The notes: a model not told the origin generated them from the letters alone. Numbered from the stretch's first letter, positions 17,211 to 27,045 are shown. The stretch is DNA of 64,000 nt from Maribrevibacterium harenarium (GCF_006385675.1 NZ_VFRR01000017.1:1-64000); one strand, 5' to 3'. Program-made: numbers and translations.

Positions 17211-17726
17211 TTACTTCTCGGCGTCGGCAATGGCGCGTATACCGTACTCTTCGTCCAAGATGCGACCGATAACGTTGTCGCCTGCTAGGTGATGTGCGTA
17301 TTGCATGTGTAGGCAGCGTACTTGATCCCAATTTTTAATGCCGCCAATCCCTAGCTCTTCAAATAAGTGAGTAAAGCCTTTTTCTTCGATAATGGCTTTG
17401 TGTTCAGCCGACATGGCATCCCAGCGGCGTTTGATGTAATCCTGGTGGGAGCGATGGTGCGCGGCACGTAATTCTGGGTCTTGCTGGATGCGTAATTCCA
17501 ATTCTTTAACGATACCCTGGCTTTCGATACGCGCCAGTGCTTTATCAATGGCACTACTTGAAAGCCAGTAGAGCGTGGGAAAGGGCTGGTCAAACACCCA
17601 GGTTTCCATTTCTAAAACTTGTGGCACACCTTGAGGAGAATAGTGGGCGATACGTCTGATACCACTTGGCGCTCGGCCTAATTGTTGGGTGATGATGTTA
17701 AGGTCAGATTCTGAAAGTGTGGTCAT
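17211..17726 (-). CDS. DUF501 family protein
   Basis: A 171-residue soluble protein matching DUF501 in the segments ITQQLGRAPSGIRRIAHYSP, PFPTLYWLS and KNWDQVRCLHMQYAHHLAG (shown in pieces). The last part, with conserved Cys and His residues and an HYAHHL-like motif, is the family hallmark. Biochemical function is unknown. ATG at 17726 is chosen; a TTG at 17762 would extend into the upstream gene. It starts four bases after the stop of the PilZ-like gene, so the pair is very likely translationally coupled. Confidence 0.85.
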   Translation of the reverse strand: MTTLSESDLNIITQQLGRAPSGIRRIAHYSPQGVPQVLEMETWVFDQPFPTLYWLSSSAIDKALARIESQGIVKELELRIQQDPELRAAHHRSHQDYIKRRWDAMSAEHKAIIEEKGFTHLFEELGIGGIKNWDQVRCLHMQYAHHLAGDNVIGRILDEEYGIRAIADAEK

Positions 17727-17730
17727 GTAG

Positions 17731-18141
17731 TTAGGACATAAATGCTGGGAAGCTGGCTGCAAACTTCTGAATCCATTCGGCTGCCGCTTCGTTATAGTTC
17801 AGGCGGCGTCCCTGATGTTTTGCTTGGCGCCGATAGTGCTCGATTTGGGATAGTTGTTCGATCATGCGCACACAGTAACACTCGTCCTGAATCGGGAACT
17901 CGATTGCAATGCGGTATTCTTCCTGTTCCTTGTCGCACCAGACGATACGTCCAGTCACACAAAAGTTTGGGTCAATTTCCGCTAATGCTACTCGTACGCA
18001 ATCTCCTGGGAGGTAGGCTTCAGCAGCGAGACAAGTAATACCAACAAAGCCCTCTCGGGGAGCTTGCGGCGTAGGGAAGACTTGCTTCTCTATCAAAGTA
18101 AGCTCAAGCGGTAAATCTTTGGGATGAGCAACAAATTCCAT
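17731..18141 (-). CDS. Degenerate PilZ-like domain protein
   Basis: A 136-residue protein with a PilZ-like beta barrel: GDCVRVALAEI and CVTGRIVWCDKEQEEYRIAIEF are the strand pattern of PilZ domains. The usual c-di-GMP ligands RxxxR and (D/N)xSxxG are not visible in the N-terminal half, so it may not bind the nucleotide and may act as an adaptor. A short helix ends the protein. It pairs with DUF501 downstream. The 215 bases upstream of it hold no gene. Confidence 0.7.
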   Translation of the reverse strand: MEFVAHPKDLPLELTLIEKQVFPTPQAPREGFVGITCLAAEAYLPGDCVRVALAEIDPNFCVTGRIVWCDKEQEEYRIAIEFPIQDECYCVRMIEQLSQIEHYRRQAKHQGRRLNYNEAAAEWIQKFAASFPAFMS

Positions 18142-18356
18142 CGCACCAGCCAGGTAATGTGTTAATCAGTCTATCGGCCAATCCGCCAGAGAGTTTATAA
18201 AGAAAGCGAATTGTACGCTTTTTACACTCCCTGTACAGAATGATCTTTTAATATTTTGTCGTTTTTGGATAGCCATATTCTATATCCGACACTGTGCCCC
18301 GAATTTCAAGGAAGTAACTCGCTCTCGCTGGGGAAATGTCCGATGTTACAAACAAC

Positions 18357-19796
18357 TTAACTTGTTAGATGAAGGTTTGCTTGGCAAAGTTCCCCGAGCA
18401 CTCGAATTGCGTTGTCGGTGCTGTTATCCCAAGGCAGGGCGTAGTTAATACGCAAATAGTTATGGTAGCGATCATGCAAGCCGAATGCCTGTCCGGGCAT
18501 AATGACAATATTTTGTTGCGCAGCGTGTTGGTAAATAGCGAGTGCGTCAATCGACTCAGGCAGTTCAACCCAGAGTAAAAAACCACCTTGAGGTTGTGAG
18601 CATTTGGTCTGCTCAGGGAAATACTGTTGGATAAGTGCTACACAACGTGCGAGATTTTCTTGGTATGCCTGACGGGTTTTACGTAAATGGCGGTCGTAGG
18701 CGCCATTCTCAAGAAAATTGGCGATAGCCGTTTGCGTTAACGTTGGTGATGCCAGTGATTGAGCATGGGCCAGTGCCTCGATCTTATCCTGCCAGGCGCC
18801 ACCAACTAGCCAGCCAACTCGAAACCCCGGTGCAATGCTTTTCGAGAAAGAACTGCAATAAATCACCTGTTGATCTTTATCGTCCGCTTTTAGTGCATGT
18901 TCCCGTTGCTCCGCATAGCCGAGCTCACCGTACACATCGTCTTCGATAACAACCAGATCGTACCGTTGCGCTAATGCCAATAGGCGTTTACGTGCTCCCG
19001 GAGGCATGGTGGCGCCGGTAGGGTTTTGGTTATTTGGTGTAACAATGCAGGCACTTACCTTGGTTTTTTGTAGCTCTTGCTCAAAGCTAGAGAGATCAAT
19101 GCCAGTTTCTCGGTGACAAGGGATCTCAATAGCTTGTAGTCCTAGCACATCGATAGCTTGTAGTACGCCATGGTAGGCTGGGGATTCTATGATGACCTTA
19201 TCGCCACGTTGTGTCGTTGCTTGGAGAGCCAGCAGAAGAGCATTTTGGCAGCCAAGCGTCACGGTAATATCTTCCATGGCGGTCTGACAACCTGCATCAA
19301 GCATGCGGATAGCGATCTGACGCCGCAATACTTCAGAACCGGGGGTAAAGGCGTATGTGGCACAGATTTCTGGTTCCAGGCGCATTAACCTACCTACCGA
19401 GCGCTGCAATTGCCGAATTGGTAAATACAACCCCTTGGGAATGGCTGCAGCGAATTGGGTCACATCCGATTTTTGCGAGGCATGGAGTACCTGATTTAGC
19501 AACGTCATGATCGAGGTGACTTTGCTGGTGTGTGGCGCGCCGGTCATCGTGGTTTGTGTCGGTAGACTCTGACTGCGCTTGGGTAGCGAATGGACAAAAT
19601 ACCCTTTTTGAGGGCGTGCTTTGATAATGCCGCGATCTTCCAGCAAGCGGTATGCCTGCAATACGGTCGCCACGCTCACGTCAAATTGTTTGCTGGTTTT
19701 GCGCACTGACGGAATTTTGGTATCAGGCAGGTAAATACCTTCACGAACCTGCTGCTCGATAGTATTGGCAATCTTTTCGTAAAGGTTTTTTTCCAT
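18357..19796 (-). CDS. MocR-family regulator (GntR helix-turn-helix fused to aminotransferase domain)
   Basis: PLP-dependent transcription regulator of 479 residues. A GntR winged helix fills about 1-70 (KIPSVRKTSKQFDVSVATVL), then a linker, then a fold-type I aminotransferase domain from about 115. The PLP lysine is in SSFSKSIAPGFRVGWL and the cofactor Asp in VVIEDDVYGEL. Members regulate pyridoxal, GABA, taurine or ectoine genes. The divergent neighbour is a peroxiredoxin; MocR proteins often control the divergent gene, but a link to peroxide defence would be unusual. Confidence 0.9.
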   Translation of the reverse strand: MEKNLYEKIANTIEQQVREGIYLPDTKIPSVRKTSKQFDVSVATVLQAYRLLEDRGIIKARPQKGYFVHSLPKRSQSLPTQTTMTGAPHTSKVTSIMTLLNQVLHASQKSDVTQFAAAIPKGLYLPIRQLQRSVGRLMRLEPEICATYAFTPGSEVLRRQIAIRMLDAGCQTAMEDITVTLGCQNALLLALQATTQRGDKVIIESPAYHGVLQAIDVLGLQAIEIPCHRETGIDLSSFEQELQKTKVSACIVTPNNQNPTGATMPPGARKRLLALAQRYDLVVIEDDVYGELGYAEQREHALKADDKDQQVIYCSSFSKSIAPGFRVGWLVGGAWQDKIEALAHAQSLASPTLTQTAIANFLENGAYDRHLRKTRQAYQENLARCVALIQQYFPEQTKCSQPQGGFLLWVELPESIDALAIYQHAAQQNIVIMPGQAFGLHDRYHNYLRINYALPWDNSTDNAIRVLGELCQANLHLTS

Positions 19797-20021
19797 AGTT
19801 AACTATAAAATCGTTATGTTTAGAGCAGAGCAATTTACCAGAAGCGGCTTGCGTTGCCTATGTAGGCCCAACATTCAGCAAAGAAATGTGGTTGTCCCGC
19901 CAGATGTCATAGGGCTTCCTTGGCGAAGATGCAGCGTCGTAATGAGGAAGATTTTGGCTCTTTTGTTTGTATCGAATTAGAGTAGTATGCAGGTACTAAA
20001 GGTGGATTCTTGGAGAACAAA

Positions 20022-20492
20022 ATGACAATTCAAGCAGGCGATCTGTTACCCCATGGACAGTTTCAAGTCATGACAGATTCTGGGCCACAGGATATTGATG
20101 TGGCTGAGTTTTTTGCTAATAAACGGGTCGTTGTAATGGCGGTGCCCGGAGCATTTACACCCACTTGTAGTGGAGCCCATTTGCCAGGCTACGTTCAGCA
20201 CTATGACGACTTTTTAACAAAAGGTATTGATAGCATCGTCTGTCTTTCCGTGAATGATGTCTATGTGATGGATGCTTGGGGTAAAGATCAAGGGGTTGGT
20301 GCTATTGTCATGGCAGCGGATGTATTAGGGGAGTTTACCCTATCAATGGGATTGGAAATGCGCGGCAAATTTGGCTTGCGTAGCCGCCGTTATGCCATGT
20401 TGGTCGATAATGGCATAGTGCAACAGATGTGGTTAGAAGAGCCGGGCGAATTTTCTATCAGTGCTGCTGAGCAGGTGCTTCAGTCATTGTAA
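20022..20492 (+). CDS. Peroxiredoxin, Prx5/AhpE-like
   Basis: Thiol peroxidase of 156 residues. AVPGAFTPTCSGAHLPGY carries the peroxidatic Cys (residue near 48) in the PxxxTxxC motif of Prx5-type enzymes. The later CLSVNDVYVMDAWGKDQG segment also fits Prx5. It would reduce hydrogen or alkyl peroxides with glutathione/glutaredoxin or thioredoxin as partner. ATG at 20022 is supported by TTGGAGAAC just upstream; TTG at 20010 is less likely. It is divergent from the MocR gene with a gap of about 225 bases. Confidence 0.92.
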   Translation: MTIQAGDLLPHGQFQVMTDSGPQDIDVAEFFANKRVVVMAVPGAFTPTCSGAHLPGYVQHYDDFLTKGIDSIVCLSVNDVYVMDAWGKDQGVGAIVMAADVLGEFTLSMGLEMRGKFGLRSRRYAMLVDNGIVQQMWLEEPGEFSISAAEQVLQSL

Positions 20493-20587
20493 CGCTTATA
20501 GCTATTTGTGGTGATAACTTGCTAATTTGTCCGGAGCATACCAATATTGGTTGGTAAGACAATAAGTTATAAATAAGGAGGGCGATC

Positions 20588-21961
20588 ATGAAGTATGAAG
20601 ATCGCGTCGATGCCCTAGTCGCGCCGAAGGGTGCGCTGGAAATGTTATCTCAAGATGAAATAGCCCGCATGTCTTCCCAAAGTGGGTCCTTGCATGAGTT
20701 GTTCCGCCGTTGTGCGTTGGCCATACTGAATTGTGGCAGTGACTCTGATGATCCATCAGAGGTTATGGAGCAGTTCCATGACTTCGAAATTCACATGGTA
20801 CAACAGGAACGTGGCGTCAAGTTGCAGCTCGTCAATGCGCCAGCCAGTGCCTTTGTTGATGGGCGTATGATCAGTAGCGTGCGGGAAATGCTGTTTAGTG
20901 TACTGCGTGACATTATTTTCACTTATCACGAGTACAACCTAGATCGAGGCTTGAATAATGCCTCTTCAGACAAGATTACTAATGTGGTGTTTGAGCTGTT
21001 GCGTAACGCCAACGTATTTCGTCGGATACAAGCACCCGATATGGTGGTGTGTTGGGGGGGGCACTCAATTGCTCGTCACGAATACGACTACACCAAACAT
21101 GTTGGTCACGAATTAGGGTTACGTCACCTTAATATCTGTACTGGTTGTGGTCCCGGCGCCATGAAAGGGCCCATGAAAGGGGCGGCAATCGCCCATGCGA
21201 AACAGCGTGTAACCAACGGTGTCTATCTCGGATTAACCGAACCCGGCATCATTGCCGCTGAGTCGCCCAACCCGATCGTGAACCAATTAGTTATCATGCC
21301 GGATATTGAGAAGCGCCTTGAGGCTTTTGTGCGTACGGGACATGGGATCGTAGTATTCCCCGGTGGCGCTGGTACCGCAGAAGAAATTCTGTATTTGCTG
21401 GGTATCTTGTTACACCCACGTAATGCGGATGTGCCGTTCCCGTTGGTGTTTACCGGGCCAAAAGAAAGTGCTGCCTATTTTGAGCAAATTCACAGTTTCA
21501 TCGGTGATGTGCTAGGACCTGAGGCTCAGAATAAGTACCGTATCATTATTGACGATGGTGCTGAGGTAGCCCGAGTGATGGCCCAAGGCATGGAAGAGGT
21601 GCGGCAGTATCGTAAAGCCCACCATGATGCTTTCTATTACAACTGGAAGCTGTTTATTCCAGAGGAGTTCCAGCATCCATTTGAGCCGACCCATGAAAAT
21701 ATTCGTGGTTTAAACCTGCACTTTGGTCAAGAGGTTCACCTGTTGGCTGCGGATCTGCGTCGGGCATTTTCTAGCATTGTGGCAGGTAATGTTAAAGCTC
21801 AAGGGATTGCAAGCATCAAGCAGCATGGTCCCTTTGAAATACATGGCGATCCGAAGCTCATGCAAAAGCTCGATGCTCTATTAGAAGCTTTTGTTGTACA
21901 GCAGCGTATGAAGTTACCGGGCAGTGTGTACGAGCCCTGCTACCGCGTAATTACTGATTAA
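20588..21961 (+). CDS. ppnN: Nucleotide 5'-monophosphate nucleosidase PpnN (YgdH)
   Basis: Enzyme of 457 residues that splits nucleoside monophosphates into base and ribose 5-phosphate; in E. coli it responds to (p)ppGpp. The central lysine-decarboxylase-like/LOG domain has CTGCGPGAMKGPMKGAAIAH and the catalytic VFPGGAGTAEEI (PGGxGTxxE). The N-terminal PpnN-specific part begins at MKYEDRVDALVAPKGALEML (shown to 20 residues). ATG follows AAGGAGGGCG. Length equals that of E. coli PpnN, so both flanking domains are intact. Confidence 0.93.
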   Translation: MKYEDRVDALVAPKGALEMLSQDEIARMSSQSGSLHELFRRCALAILNCGSDSDDPSEVMEQFHDFEIHMVQQERGVKLQLVNAPASAFVDGRMISSVREMLFSVLRDIIFTYHEYNLDRGLNNASSDKITNVVFELLRNANVFRRIQAPDMVVCWGGHSIARHEYDYTKHVGHELGLRHLNICTGCGPGAMKGPMKGAAIAHAKQRVTNGVYLGLTEPGIIAAESPNPIVNQLVIMPDIEKRLEAFVRTGHGIVVFPGGAGTAEEILYLLGILLHPRNADVPFPLVFTGPKESAAYFEQIHSFIGDVLGPEAQNKYRIIIDDGAEVARVMAQGMEEVRQYRKAHHDAFYYNWKLFIPEEFQHPFEPTHENIRGLNLHFGQEVHLLAADLRRAFSSIVAGNVKAQGIASIKQHGPFEIHGDPKLMQKLDALLEAFVVQQRMKLPGSVYEPCYRVITD

Positions 21962-21978
21962 TTGGTGGTGTAAACCAA

Positions 21979-22006
21979 AAGAAACCCAGCCTCGGCTGGG
22001 TTTCTT
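21979..22006. terminator. Bidirectional terminator between ppnN and nudC
   Basis: AAGAAACCCAGC and GCTGGGTTTCTT form a 12-bp stem with a CTCG loop. A and T runs at both sides suit both convergent genes. Confidence 0.88.
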
Positions 22007-22031
22007 ATTGAATTAGGTGTTGGACTGCAGC

Positions 22032-22847
22032 TTAGCTTAAGTTGCTGCGAATGCGTTCTTGGTGAGCAAGAACTAGCTTCCCGGAGATACTGGCAGGGTT
22101 GGGTATGTTTGGTAGTTCATCAACCGGCCAAAAGCCTGCTTCGGCAATTTCCCCAACAGCCGGTGTCACCTCGCCAGAGGCGTATTCTGCAAAAAAACCG
22201 ACCATTATTTGATGTGGGAATGACCAGGGTTGGCTACCCATGTACTCCAAGTTACGGATGGTAATACCGACTTCTTCCTGAACCTCGCGGACTACCGCTT
22301 GCTCAAGAGATTCTCCAGCTTCGACGAATCCGGCAATGTTGCTAAAGTGCCCAACTGGGGCGTTGACGTTGCGGGCCAAGAGCAATTGATTGCCTTTACG
22401 AACTGATACGATCACGCAGGGAGAAATGCGCGGGTAATGGCGCAAGTTACAGCGGGGGCAAATTTTTGTATGTTCTTTGTCGTGCTTGTCTTTTAGTGGA
22501 GTGCCACAACGACCACAAAACTGGTGATCCACGTCCCAGGTAGAAAGTTGGTGAGCGCGACTTAGGACACTGTAAGTGGTCTCGTCTGGGGTTAGGATAA
22601 GCTCCCTTAGGCCTTGTTCTGTAAACCCTTTGGGAGGTTGTCGGAAGCGGCAGACGAACACGTCTTTGCCCTCTAATTGACCACAGTAAACGGAGCGCAT
22701 ATCAGCGGTAGGATGAAAGTCTTCAAAGCTAAATAAATAGCGTTGCTGCTGCGTTAGCACTAAATGATTGCTCAGTAGAATATAGAGAGCTTCTTTATGT
22801 GGCTTAGGGTGAGGATGGCTGCCGATTTCTAACATACGGGTTCGCAT
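22032..22847 (-). CDS. nudC: NAD(H) diphosphatase / NAD-cap decapping hydrolase NudC
   Basis: Nudix hydrolase of 271 residues that cleaves NADH to NMNH and AMP and removes NAD caps from RNA. Four zinc Cys are seen in FCGRCG and ICPRC. The Nudix box runs from GFVEAGES through REVQEEVG, and the NADH-specific SQPWSFPHQIMVGF motif follows it, which separates NudC from other Nudix enzymes. Length is normal. It faces ppnN; both act in nucleotide turnover but on separate transcripts. Confidence 0.95.
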   Translation of the reverse strand: MRTRMLEIGSHPHPKPHKEALYILLSNHLVLTQQQRYLFSFEDFHPTADMRSVYCGQLEGKDVFVCRFRQPPKGFTEQGLRELILTPDETTYSVLSRAHQLSTWDVDHQFCGRCGTPLKDKHDKEHTKICPRCNLRHYPRISPCVIVSVRKGNQLLLARNVNAPVGHFSNIAGFVEAGESLEQAVVREVQEEVGITIRNLEYMGSQPWSFPHQIMVGFFAEYASGEVTPAVGEIAEAGFWPVDELPNIPNPASISGKLVLAHQERIRSNLS

Positions 22848-22898
22848 TTTAGGTGAAAGAGACCGGCTAAACTAACGCGAACCGGCCCCTCGTGCAAC

Positions 22899-23924
22899 CT
22901 AAGACCAGTTTAAAATCACTTTGCCAGAAGCACCCGACGCCATAGTGTCAAAACCTTGCTGAAAGTCTTGAATATCGAACTGGTGAGTGATGATTGGTCG
23001 AATATTCAATCCCGATTGCAGCATGGCTACCATTTTGTACCAAGTCTCGTACATTTCGCGGCCATAGATACCTTTAATGGTTAAACCTTTAAAAATGACT
23101 TGGTTCCAGTCGATGCGAGTGTCTTGCTCAGGAATGCCTAGCAAGGCAATTTTGCCGCCGTGGTTCATGCTGCTCAGCATGGATTGAAACGCCTGTCCGT
23201 TGCCGGACATTTCTAGTCCCACGTCAAACCCCTCAGTCATGCCGATCTCTGCCATTACCTCAGGTAGAGATTCTCGGGTTACGTTGACGGTACGAGTAGC
23301 GCCCAGCGCCTTGGCTAGCTCTAGCCGGTAGTCGTTTACGTCGGTGATTACTACATGGCGCGCGCCAACATGTTTGGCGATGGCGGCTGCCATGCTACCG
23401 ATCGGGCCTGCGCCCGTGATGAGTACATCTTCACCAACTAAGTCGAAAGACAGGGCGGTGTGGGTCGCATTGCCAAATGGGTCGAAAATACTGGCCAAAT
23501 CATCACTAATATCAGCTGGGATTTTGAAAGCATTGCTGGCTGGTATCGCGAGGTATTGGGCAAAAGCGCCAGGGCGATTGACGCCAACCCCTTGGGTTTT
23601 ACGACATAGATGACGTCTACCAGCGCGGCAGTTGCGACAGTGGCCGCAAGTGATGTGGCCTTCTCCAGAAACACGGTCGCCAATTTTAAATCCTTCTACT
23701 TCTTGGCCGATTTCCTCAATGACGCCAACGAATTCATGTCCGACGGTCATCCCCAATGGAATAGTTGCTTGGGCCCAATTGTCCCAGTGGTAGATGTGCA
23801 TGTCGGTACCGCAAATGGCGGTTTTTAGCACGCGAATTACCACATCATTGTGGCCGCAGCTGGGGCGTTCTTTTTCGGTTAGCCAAATCCCTTGGCTGGG
23901 GTTTGATTTGCTTAAGGTAATCAT
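22899..23924 (-). CDS. tdh: L-threonine 3-dehydrogenase
   Basis: Zinc alcohol dehydrogenase family enzyme of 341 residues that oxidises L-threonine to 2-amino-3-ketobutyrate. The catalytic zinc Cys is in [20 protein letters not shown] supplies the His/Glu, and [15 protein letters not shown] is the four-Cys structural zinc lobe. The NAD fold has [15 protein letters not shown]. It lies 14 bases downstream of kbl; together they form the threonine-to-glycine pathway operon. Length matches E. coli Tdh. Confidence 0.97.
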   Translation of the reverse strand: MITLSKSNPSQGIWLTEKERPSCGHNDVVIRVLKTAICGTDMHIYHWDNWAQATIPLGMTVGHEFVGVIEEIGQEVEGFKIGDRVSGEGHITCGHCRNCRAGRRHLCRKTQGVGVNRPGAFAQYLAIPASNAFKIPADISDDLASIFDPFGNATHTALSFDLVGEDVLITGAGPIGSMAAAIAKHVGARHVVITDVNDYRLELAKALGATRTVNVTRESLPEVMAEIGMTEGFDVGLEMSGNGQAFQSMLSSMNHGGKIALLGIPEQDTRIDWNQVIFKGLTIKGIYGREMYETWYKMVAMLQSGLNIRPIITHQFDIQDFQQGFDTMASGASGKVILNWS

Positions 23925-23938
23925 GTCTTGCTCCTAAA

Positions 23939-25132
23939 TCAGATGATCCCCAATTTTTTGCCGGCATTGGTAAAGGCTGCAACGGCAATTTCGAGGTCTG
24001 CTTGGCTATGGCTAGCGTTCATCTGCGTGCGAATACGTGCCTGGTTTAAGGGAACAACTGGGTACGAAAAACCGGTAACGAGTACACCGTTACTATTGAG
24101 TTCTTGGGCGAGGCTTTGAGTGAGCTGGGCATCGCCAATCATAATTGGGATGATGGGGTGTTCTCCAGGCTTTAAGGTGAAGCCAGCAGCGCTAAGTGCC
24201 TCCCTAAAAAAGCGTGCATTCGCGAACAGTTGCTGGCGTTGCTGTGGCTGCTGGGTGATTAATCTTAGTGCCGTCAGGCTGGTTGCCACAATCATTGGCG
24301 CTAAGCTGTTAGAGAATAAATATGGTCGCGAACGTTGTCTTAGCATATCAATGACCGTTTGCTTGGCACTGGTATAACCACCTGAGGCGCCACCTAGGGC
24401 CTTACCTAGGGTGCCGGTGATGATGTCCACACGCCCCATAACACCACAGTGCTCATGGCTGCCTCGACCATTCTCTCCCAAAAAGCCTACGCCATGGGAA
24501 TCATCAACCATGACCAAGGCGTCAAACTGGTCGGCGAGGTCGCAAATGGCTGCTAGATCAGCAATAGTGCCATCCATCGAAAATACACCGTCAGTGACAA
24601 TCATAATGGTACGAGCGCCCGCGGCTTTGGCTTGCTCTAGCCGGGTGCGTAAATCCTGTAAGTCGTTATTGGCGTAACGGTAGCGCCGCGCTTTACATAA
24701 ACGAATGCCGTCAATGATGCTGGCATGATTCAGTGCGTCGCTAATAATGGCGTCTTCTTCGCCAAGTAGTGTTTCAAAAAGCCCGCCATTGGCATCAAAA
24801 CAGGAGGAGTAAAGGATGGTGTCCTCCATGCCAAGAAAGTCACTAAGTTCTTGTTCAAGCTGGCGATGAATCGTTTGGGTGCCACAAATAAAACGCACGG
24901 ATGCCATACCGAAACCGTATTGATCAAGCGCCTCATGGGCAGCGGCAATGATTTGTGGGTTAGATGCCAGGCCCAAATAGTTATTGGCACAAAGGTTAAT
25001 CATCTGGGGGGCAGTCGTGGTTGCAACAAATCCTGCCTGTGCGCCAATCAAAGTCTTCTCTTCCTTATACAGGCCTTGTGTTTTGATGGTATCCAGCTCA
25101 CTTTGTAGTCGTTGAAAAAATTCGCTTCTCAT
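23939..25132 (-). CDS. kbl: 2-amino-3-ketobutyrate CoA ligase (glycine C-acetyltransferase)
   Basis: PLP enzyme of 397 residues that splits 2-amino-3-ketobutyrate with CoA to glycine and acetyl-CoA. The PLP lysine is in [14 protein letters not shown], and [20 protein letters not shown] and SVRFICGTQ are hallmarks of the alpha-oxoamine synthase family. It is the first gene of the kbl-tdh operon. The start ATG at 25132 is preceded by AGGAGC on the minus strand. The intermediate is unstable, so coupling to Tdh is functionally important. Confidence 0.97.
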   Translation of the reverse strand: MRSEFFQRLQSELDTIKTQGLYKEEKTLIGAQAGFVATTTAPQMINLCANNYLGLASNPQIIAAAHEALDQYGFGMASVRFICGTQTIHRQLEQELSDFLGMEDTILYSSCFDANGGLFETLLGEEDAIISDALNHASIIDGIRLCKARRYRYANNDLQDLRTRLEQAKAAGARTIMIVTDGVFSMDGTIADLAAICDLADQFDALVMVDDSHGVGFLGENGRGSHEHCGVMGRVDIITGTLGKALGGASGGYTSAKQTVIDMLRQRSRPYLFSNSLAPMIVATSLTALRLITQQPQQRQQLFANARFFREALSAAGFTLKPGEHPIIPIMIGDAQLTQSLAQELNSNGVLVTGFSYPVVPLNQARIRTQMNASHSQADLEIAVAAFTNAGKKLGII

Positions 25133-25283
25133 TATTTTTGCTCCTAATGTCTTTCCTTGAGTGTAGAAACAAACTAACCGGATTGGGTAGATGCAGTGAC
25201 CATCTGAAACGACCGTAACAGTTTGGTGTCATAGCGCTGCGGAGTCACGTAAACTGTAAGAAATGTTTAGGAGAGCGAGTTTC

Positions 25284-26348
25284 ATGTTGAAAAAATTATC
25301 GGTGGCAGGCTTGTGTGCCACTGCCATAAACGCATCGGCCCAAGATTATTTGCCGATTTTGCAATATCACCACGTGTCTGATAATGCCCCCTTTTCGACC
25401 TCGGTGACCCCTGCCCAGTTTACCGAGCATATGGATTACCTCCGTGATGCCAATTTTCAGGTGTTGCCTTTGGCTCAAGCCCTAGCGGATATTCGTGCCG
25501 GTAAGCCGTTACCGGATAAAGCGGTAGCGATTACTTTTGACGATGCCTATCGCAATATCTATGAACAAGGTTTTCCAATTTTAAAAGAACGTGGTTTCCC
25601 GTTTACGGTATTCATCAATACCGGGCCAGTAGAGCAGGGCAACAAGAGCTTTCTGACTTGGGATCAGATGCGGGAAATGCAGCGTTTTGGTGGGGAGTTT
25701 GCCAATCACACCGTAGGTCACCCTTATCTACTGCGTTTGGAGCAAGGGGAAACGGTTGAGGCATGGTGGTCTCGCATTACCCATGAAATAGAGCAAGTGG
25801 AAACCGCGCTAACGACTCAATTGGGTGAGTCTCCAAAAATGCTAGCGTATCCGTATGGTGAATCCGATGCCCAAATTCAGGAGTACGTAACAGACCGAGG
25901 GATAATTGGTTTCGGGCAACAGTCGGGAGTGGTTTATCAAGGATCAGATTTTGCCAATTTGCCCCGCTTTCCCGCTGCGGGCCATTATGCCAAGTTAGCG
26001 ACCTTGAAAACCAAGCTAAATGCTAAGCCAATGCCTCTTATCGATACTCAAGTAGGTGGGCTATATGCAGGGCAGGAGCCAGTGAGTATGACGATGCAGT
26101 TCGATAAGACTGGCTATCGCTTTAAAGAGCTTGCCTGTTATGTGTCTGGGCAAAATCAGGCAGAGCTTATCTGGCTTGATGAGTTGACGGTGAAAGTCGT
26201 TGCTGAGCGCCCCTTCCGTGCAGGCCGTAGCCGCATAAACTGCACTATGCCTGATAAGACAGGTCGCCACTATTATTGGTTTTCTAACGTTTGGATTAAG
26301 CCAAAAGGGGATGAGGGTTACGTAAGCGAAAAAAACGAAAAATTTTAA
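25284..26348 (+). CDS. Exported polysaccharide deacetylase family protein
   Basis: NodB-fold (carbohydrate esterase 4) protein of 354 residues. ATG at 25284 has TAGGAGAG upstream and gives a signal peptide ending INASA; ATG at 25263 is an alternative. The metal site shows TFDDAYRN (the first Asp pair) and NHTVGHPYL (His-x3-His). A C-terminal part of about 100 residues after residue 250 is outside the NodB fold and may bind sugar. It might act on poly-GlcNAc-like polymers, but the substrate is not determined. It stands alone, divergent from kbl. Confidence 0.88.
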   Translation: MLKKLSVAGLCATAINASAQDYLPILQYHHVSDNAPFSTSVTPAQFTEHMDYLRDANFQVLPLAQALADIRAGKPLPDKAVAITFDDAYRNIYEQGFPILKERGFPFTVFINTGPVEQGNKSFLTWDQMREMQRFGGEFANHTVGHPYLLRLEQGETVEAWWSRITHEIEQVETALTTQLGESPKMLAYPYGESDAQIQEYVTDRGIIGFGQQSGVVYQGSDFANLPRFPAAGHYAKLATLKTKLNAKPMPLIDTQVGGLYAGQEPVSMTMQFDKTGYRFKELACYVSGQNQAELIWLDELTVKVVAERPFRAGRSRINCTMPDKTGRHYYWFSNVWIKPKGDEGYVSEKNEKF

Positions 26349-26401
26349 AAAAAAGTGTTGCACAGAAATTTCAAATCCGTAATATACACCTCGCTCGCAA
26401 C

Positions 26402-26492
26402 GGAGGGGTGGCAGAGCGGTTTAATGCACCGGTCTTGAAAACCGGCGAAGGTTAGTAGCCTTCCGAGAGTTCGAATCTCTCCTCCTCCGCCA
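26402..26492 (+). tRNA. tRNA-Ser(TGA)
   Basis: Ninety-one bases with GGAGGGG/CTCCTCC acceptor stem, anticodon TGA in CTTGAAA, a long variable arm, TTCGAAT T-loop and encoded CCA. First gene of the eight-tRNA array. Confidence 0.97.
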
Positions 26493-26532
26493 TCTTCACT
26501 TAGTGAAGTAAATTGTGAGAAAAATTAGTTGT

Positions 26533-26608
26533 TCCCTGATAGCTCAGTTGGTAGAGCAAATGACTGTTAATCATTGGGTCACTGGTTCGAGTCCAGTTCA
26601 GGGAGCCA
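26533..26608 (+). tRNA. tRNA-Asn(GTT), copy 1
   Basis: Seventy-six bases with TCCCTGA/TCAGGGA acceptor stem, anticodon GTT in CTGTTAA, and encoded CCA. Identical to the copy at 26892. Confidence 0.97.
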
Positions 26609-26609
26609 T

Positions 26610-26686
26610 CGGAGTATAGCGCAGTCTGGTAGCGCGCCTGCTTTGGGAGCAGGATGTCGGGGGTTCGAATCCCTCTACTCCGACCA
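26610..26686 (+). tRNA. tRNA-Pro(TGG), copy 1
   Basis: Seventy-seven bases with CGGAGTA/TACTCCG acceptor stem, anticodon TGG in TTTGGGA, and encoded CCA. Only one base separates it from tRNA-Asn. Confidence 0.97.
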
Positions 26687-26708
26687 CTAATTTAGTCTAA
26701 TGGTAATG

Positions 26709-26784
26709 GTGGGCGTAGCTCAGTTGGTAGAGCTATGGATTGTGATTCCATCGGTCGTGGGTTCGAGCCCCATCGTCCACCCCA
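26709..26784 (+). tRNA. tRNA-His(GTG)
   Basis: Acceptor GTGGGCG/CGTCCAC, anticodon GTG in TTGTGAT, discriminator C and encoded CCA. The G at 26708 provides the extra G-1 needed by histidyl-tRNA synthetase. Single copy, absent from the second half of the array. Confidence 0.97.
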
Positions 26785-26797
26785 TTACCTCCTTGTT

Positions 26798-26873
26798 GGG
26801 TCGTTAGCTCAGTTGGTAGAGCAGTTGACTTTTAATCAATTGGTCACTGGTTCGAATCCAGTACGACCCACCA
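26798..26873 (+). tRNA. tRNA-Lys(TTT), copy 1
   Basis: Seventy-six bases with GGGTCGT/ACGACCC acceptor, anticodon TTT in CTTTTAA, and encoded CCA. Confidence 0.97.
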
Positions 26874-26891
26874 ACTTTCTCTGATATTAAT

Positions 26892-26967
26892 TCCCTGATA
26901 GCTCAGTTGGTAGAGCAAATGACTGTTAATCATTGGGTCACTGGTTCGAGTCCAGTTCAGGGAGCCA
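26892..26967 (+). tRNA. tRNA-Asn(GTT), copy 2
   Basis: Sequence identical to the copy at 26533-26608, including the single-base spacer to the following tRNA-Pro. Confidence 0.97.
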
Positions 26968-26968
26968 T

Positions 26969-27045
26969 CGGAGTATAGCGCAGTCTGGTAGCGCGCCTGC
27001 TTTGGGAGCAGGATGTCGGGGGTTCGAATCCCTCTACTCCGACCA
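26969..27045 (+). tRNA. tRNA-Pro(TGG), copy 2
   Basis: Sequence identical to the copy at 26610-26686, anticodon TGG, encoded CCA. Confidence 0.97.

Noticed and set aside
23344-23613. Plus-strand frames antisense to tdh and kbl
   Set aside because: Both tdh and kbl are complete with full motifs; the antisense frames have none.
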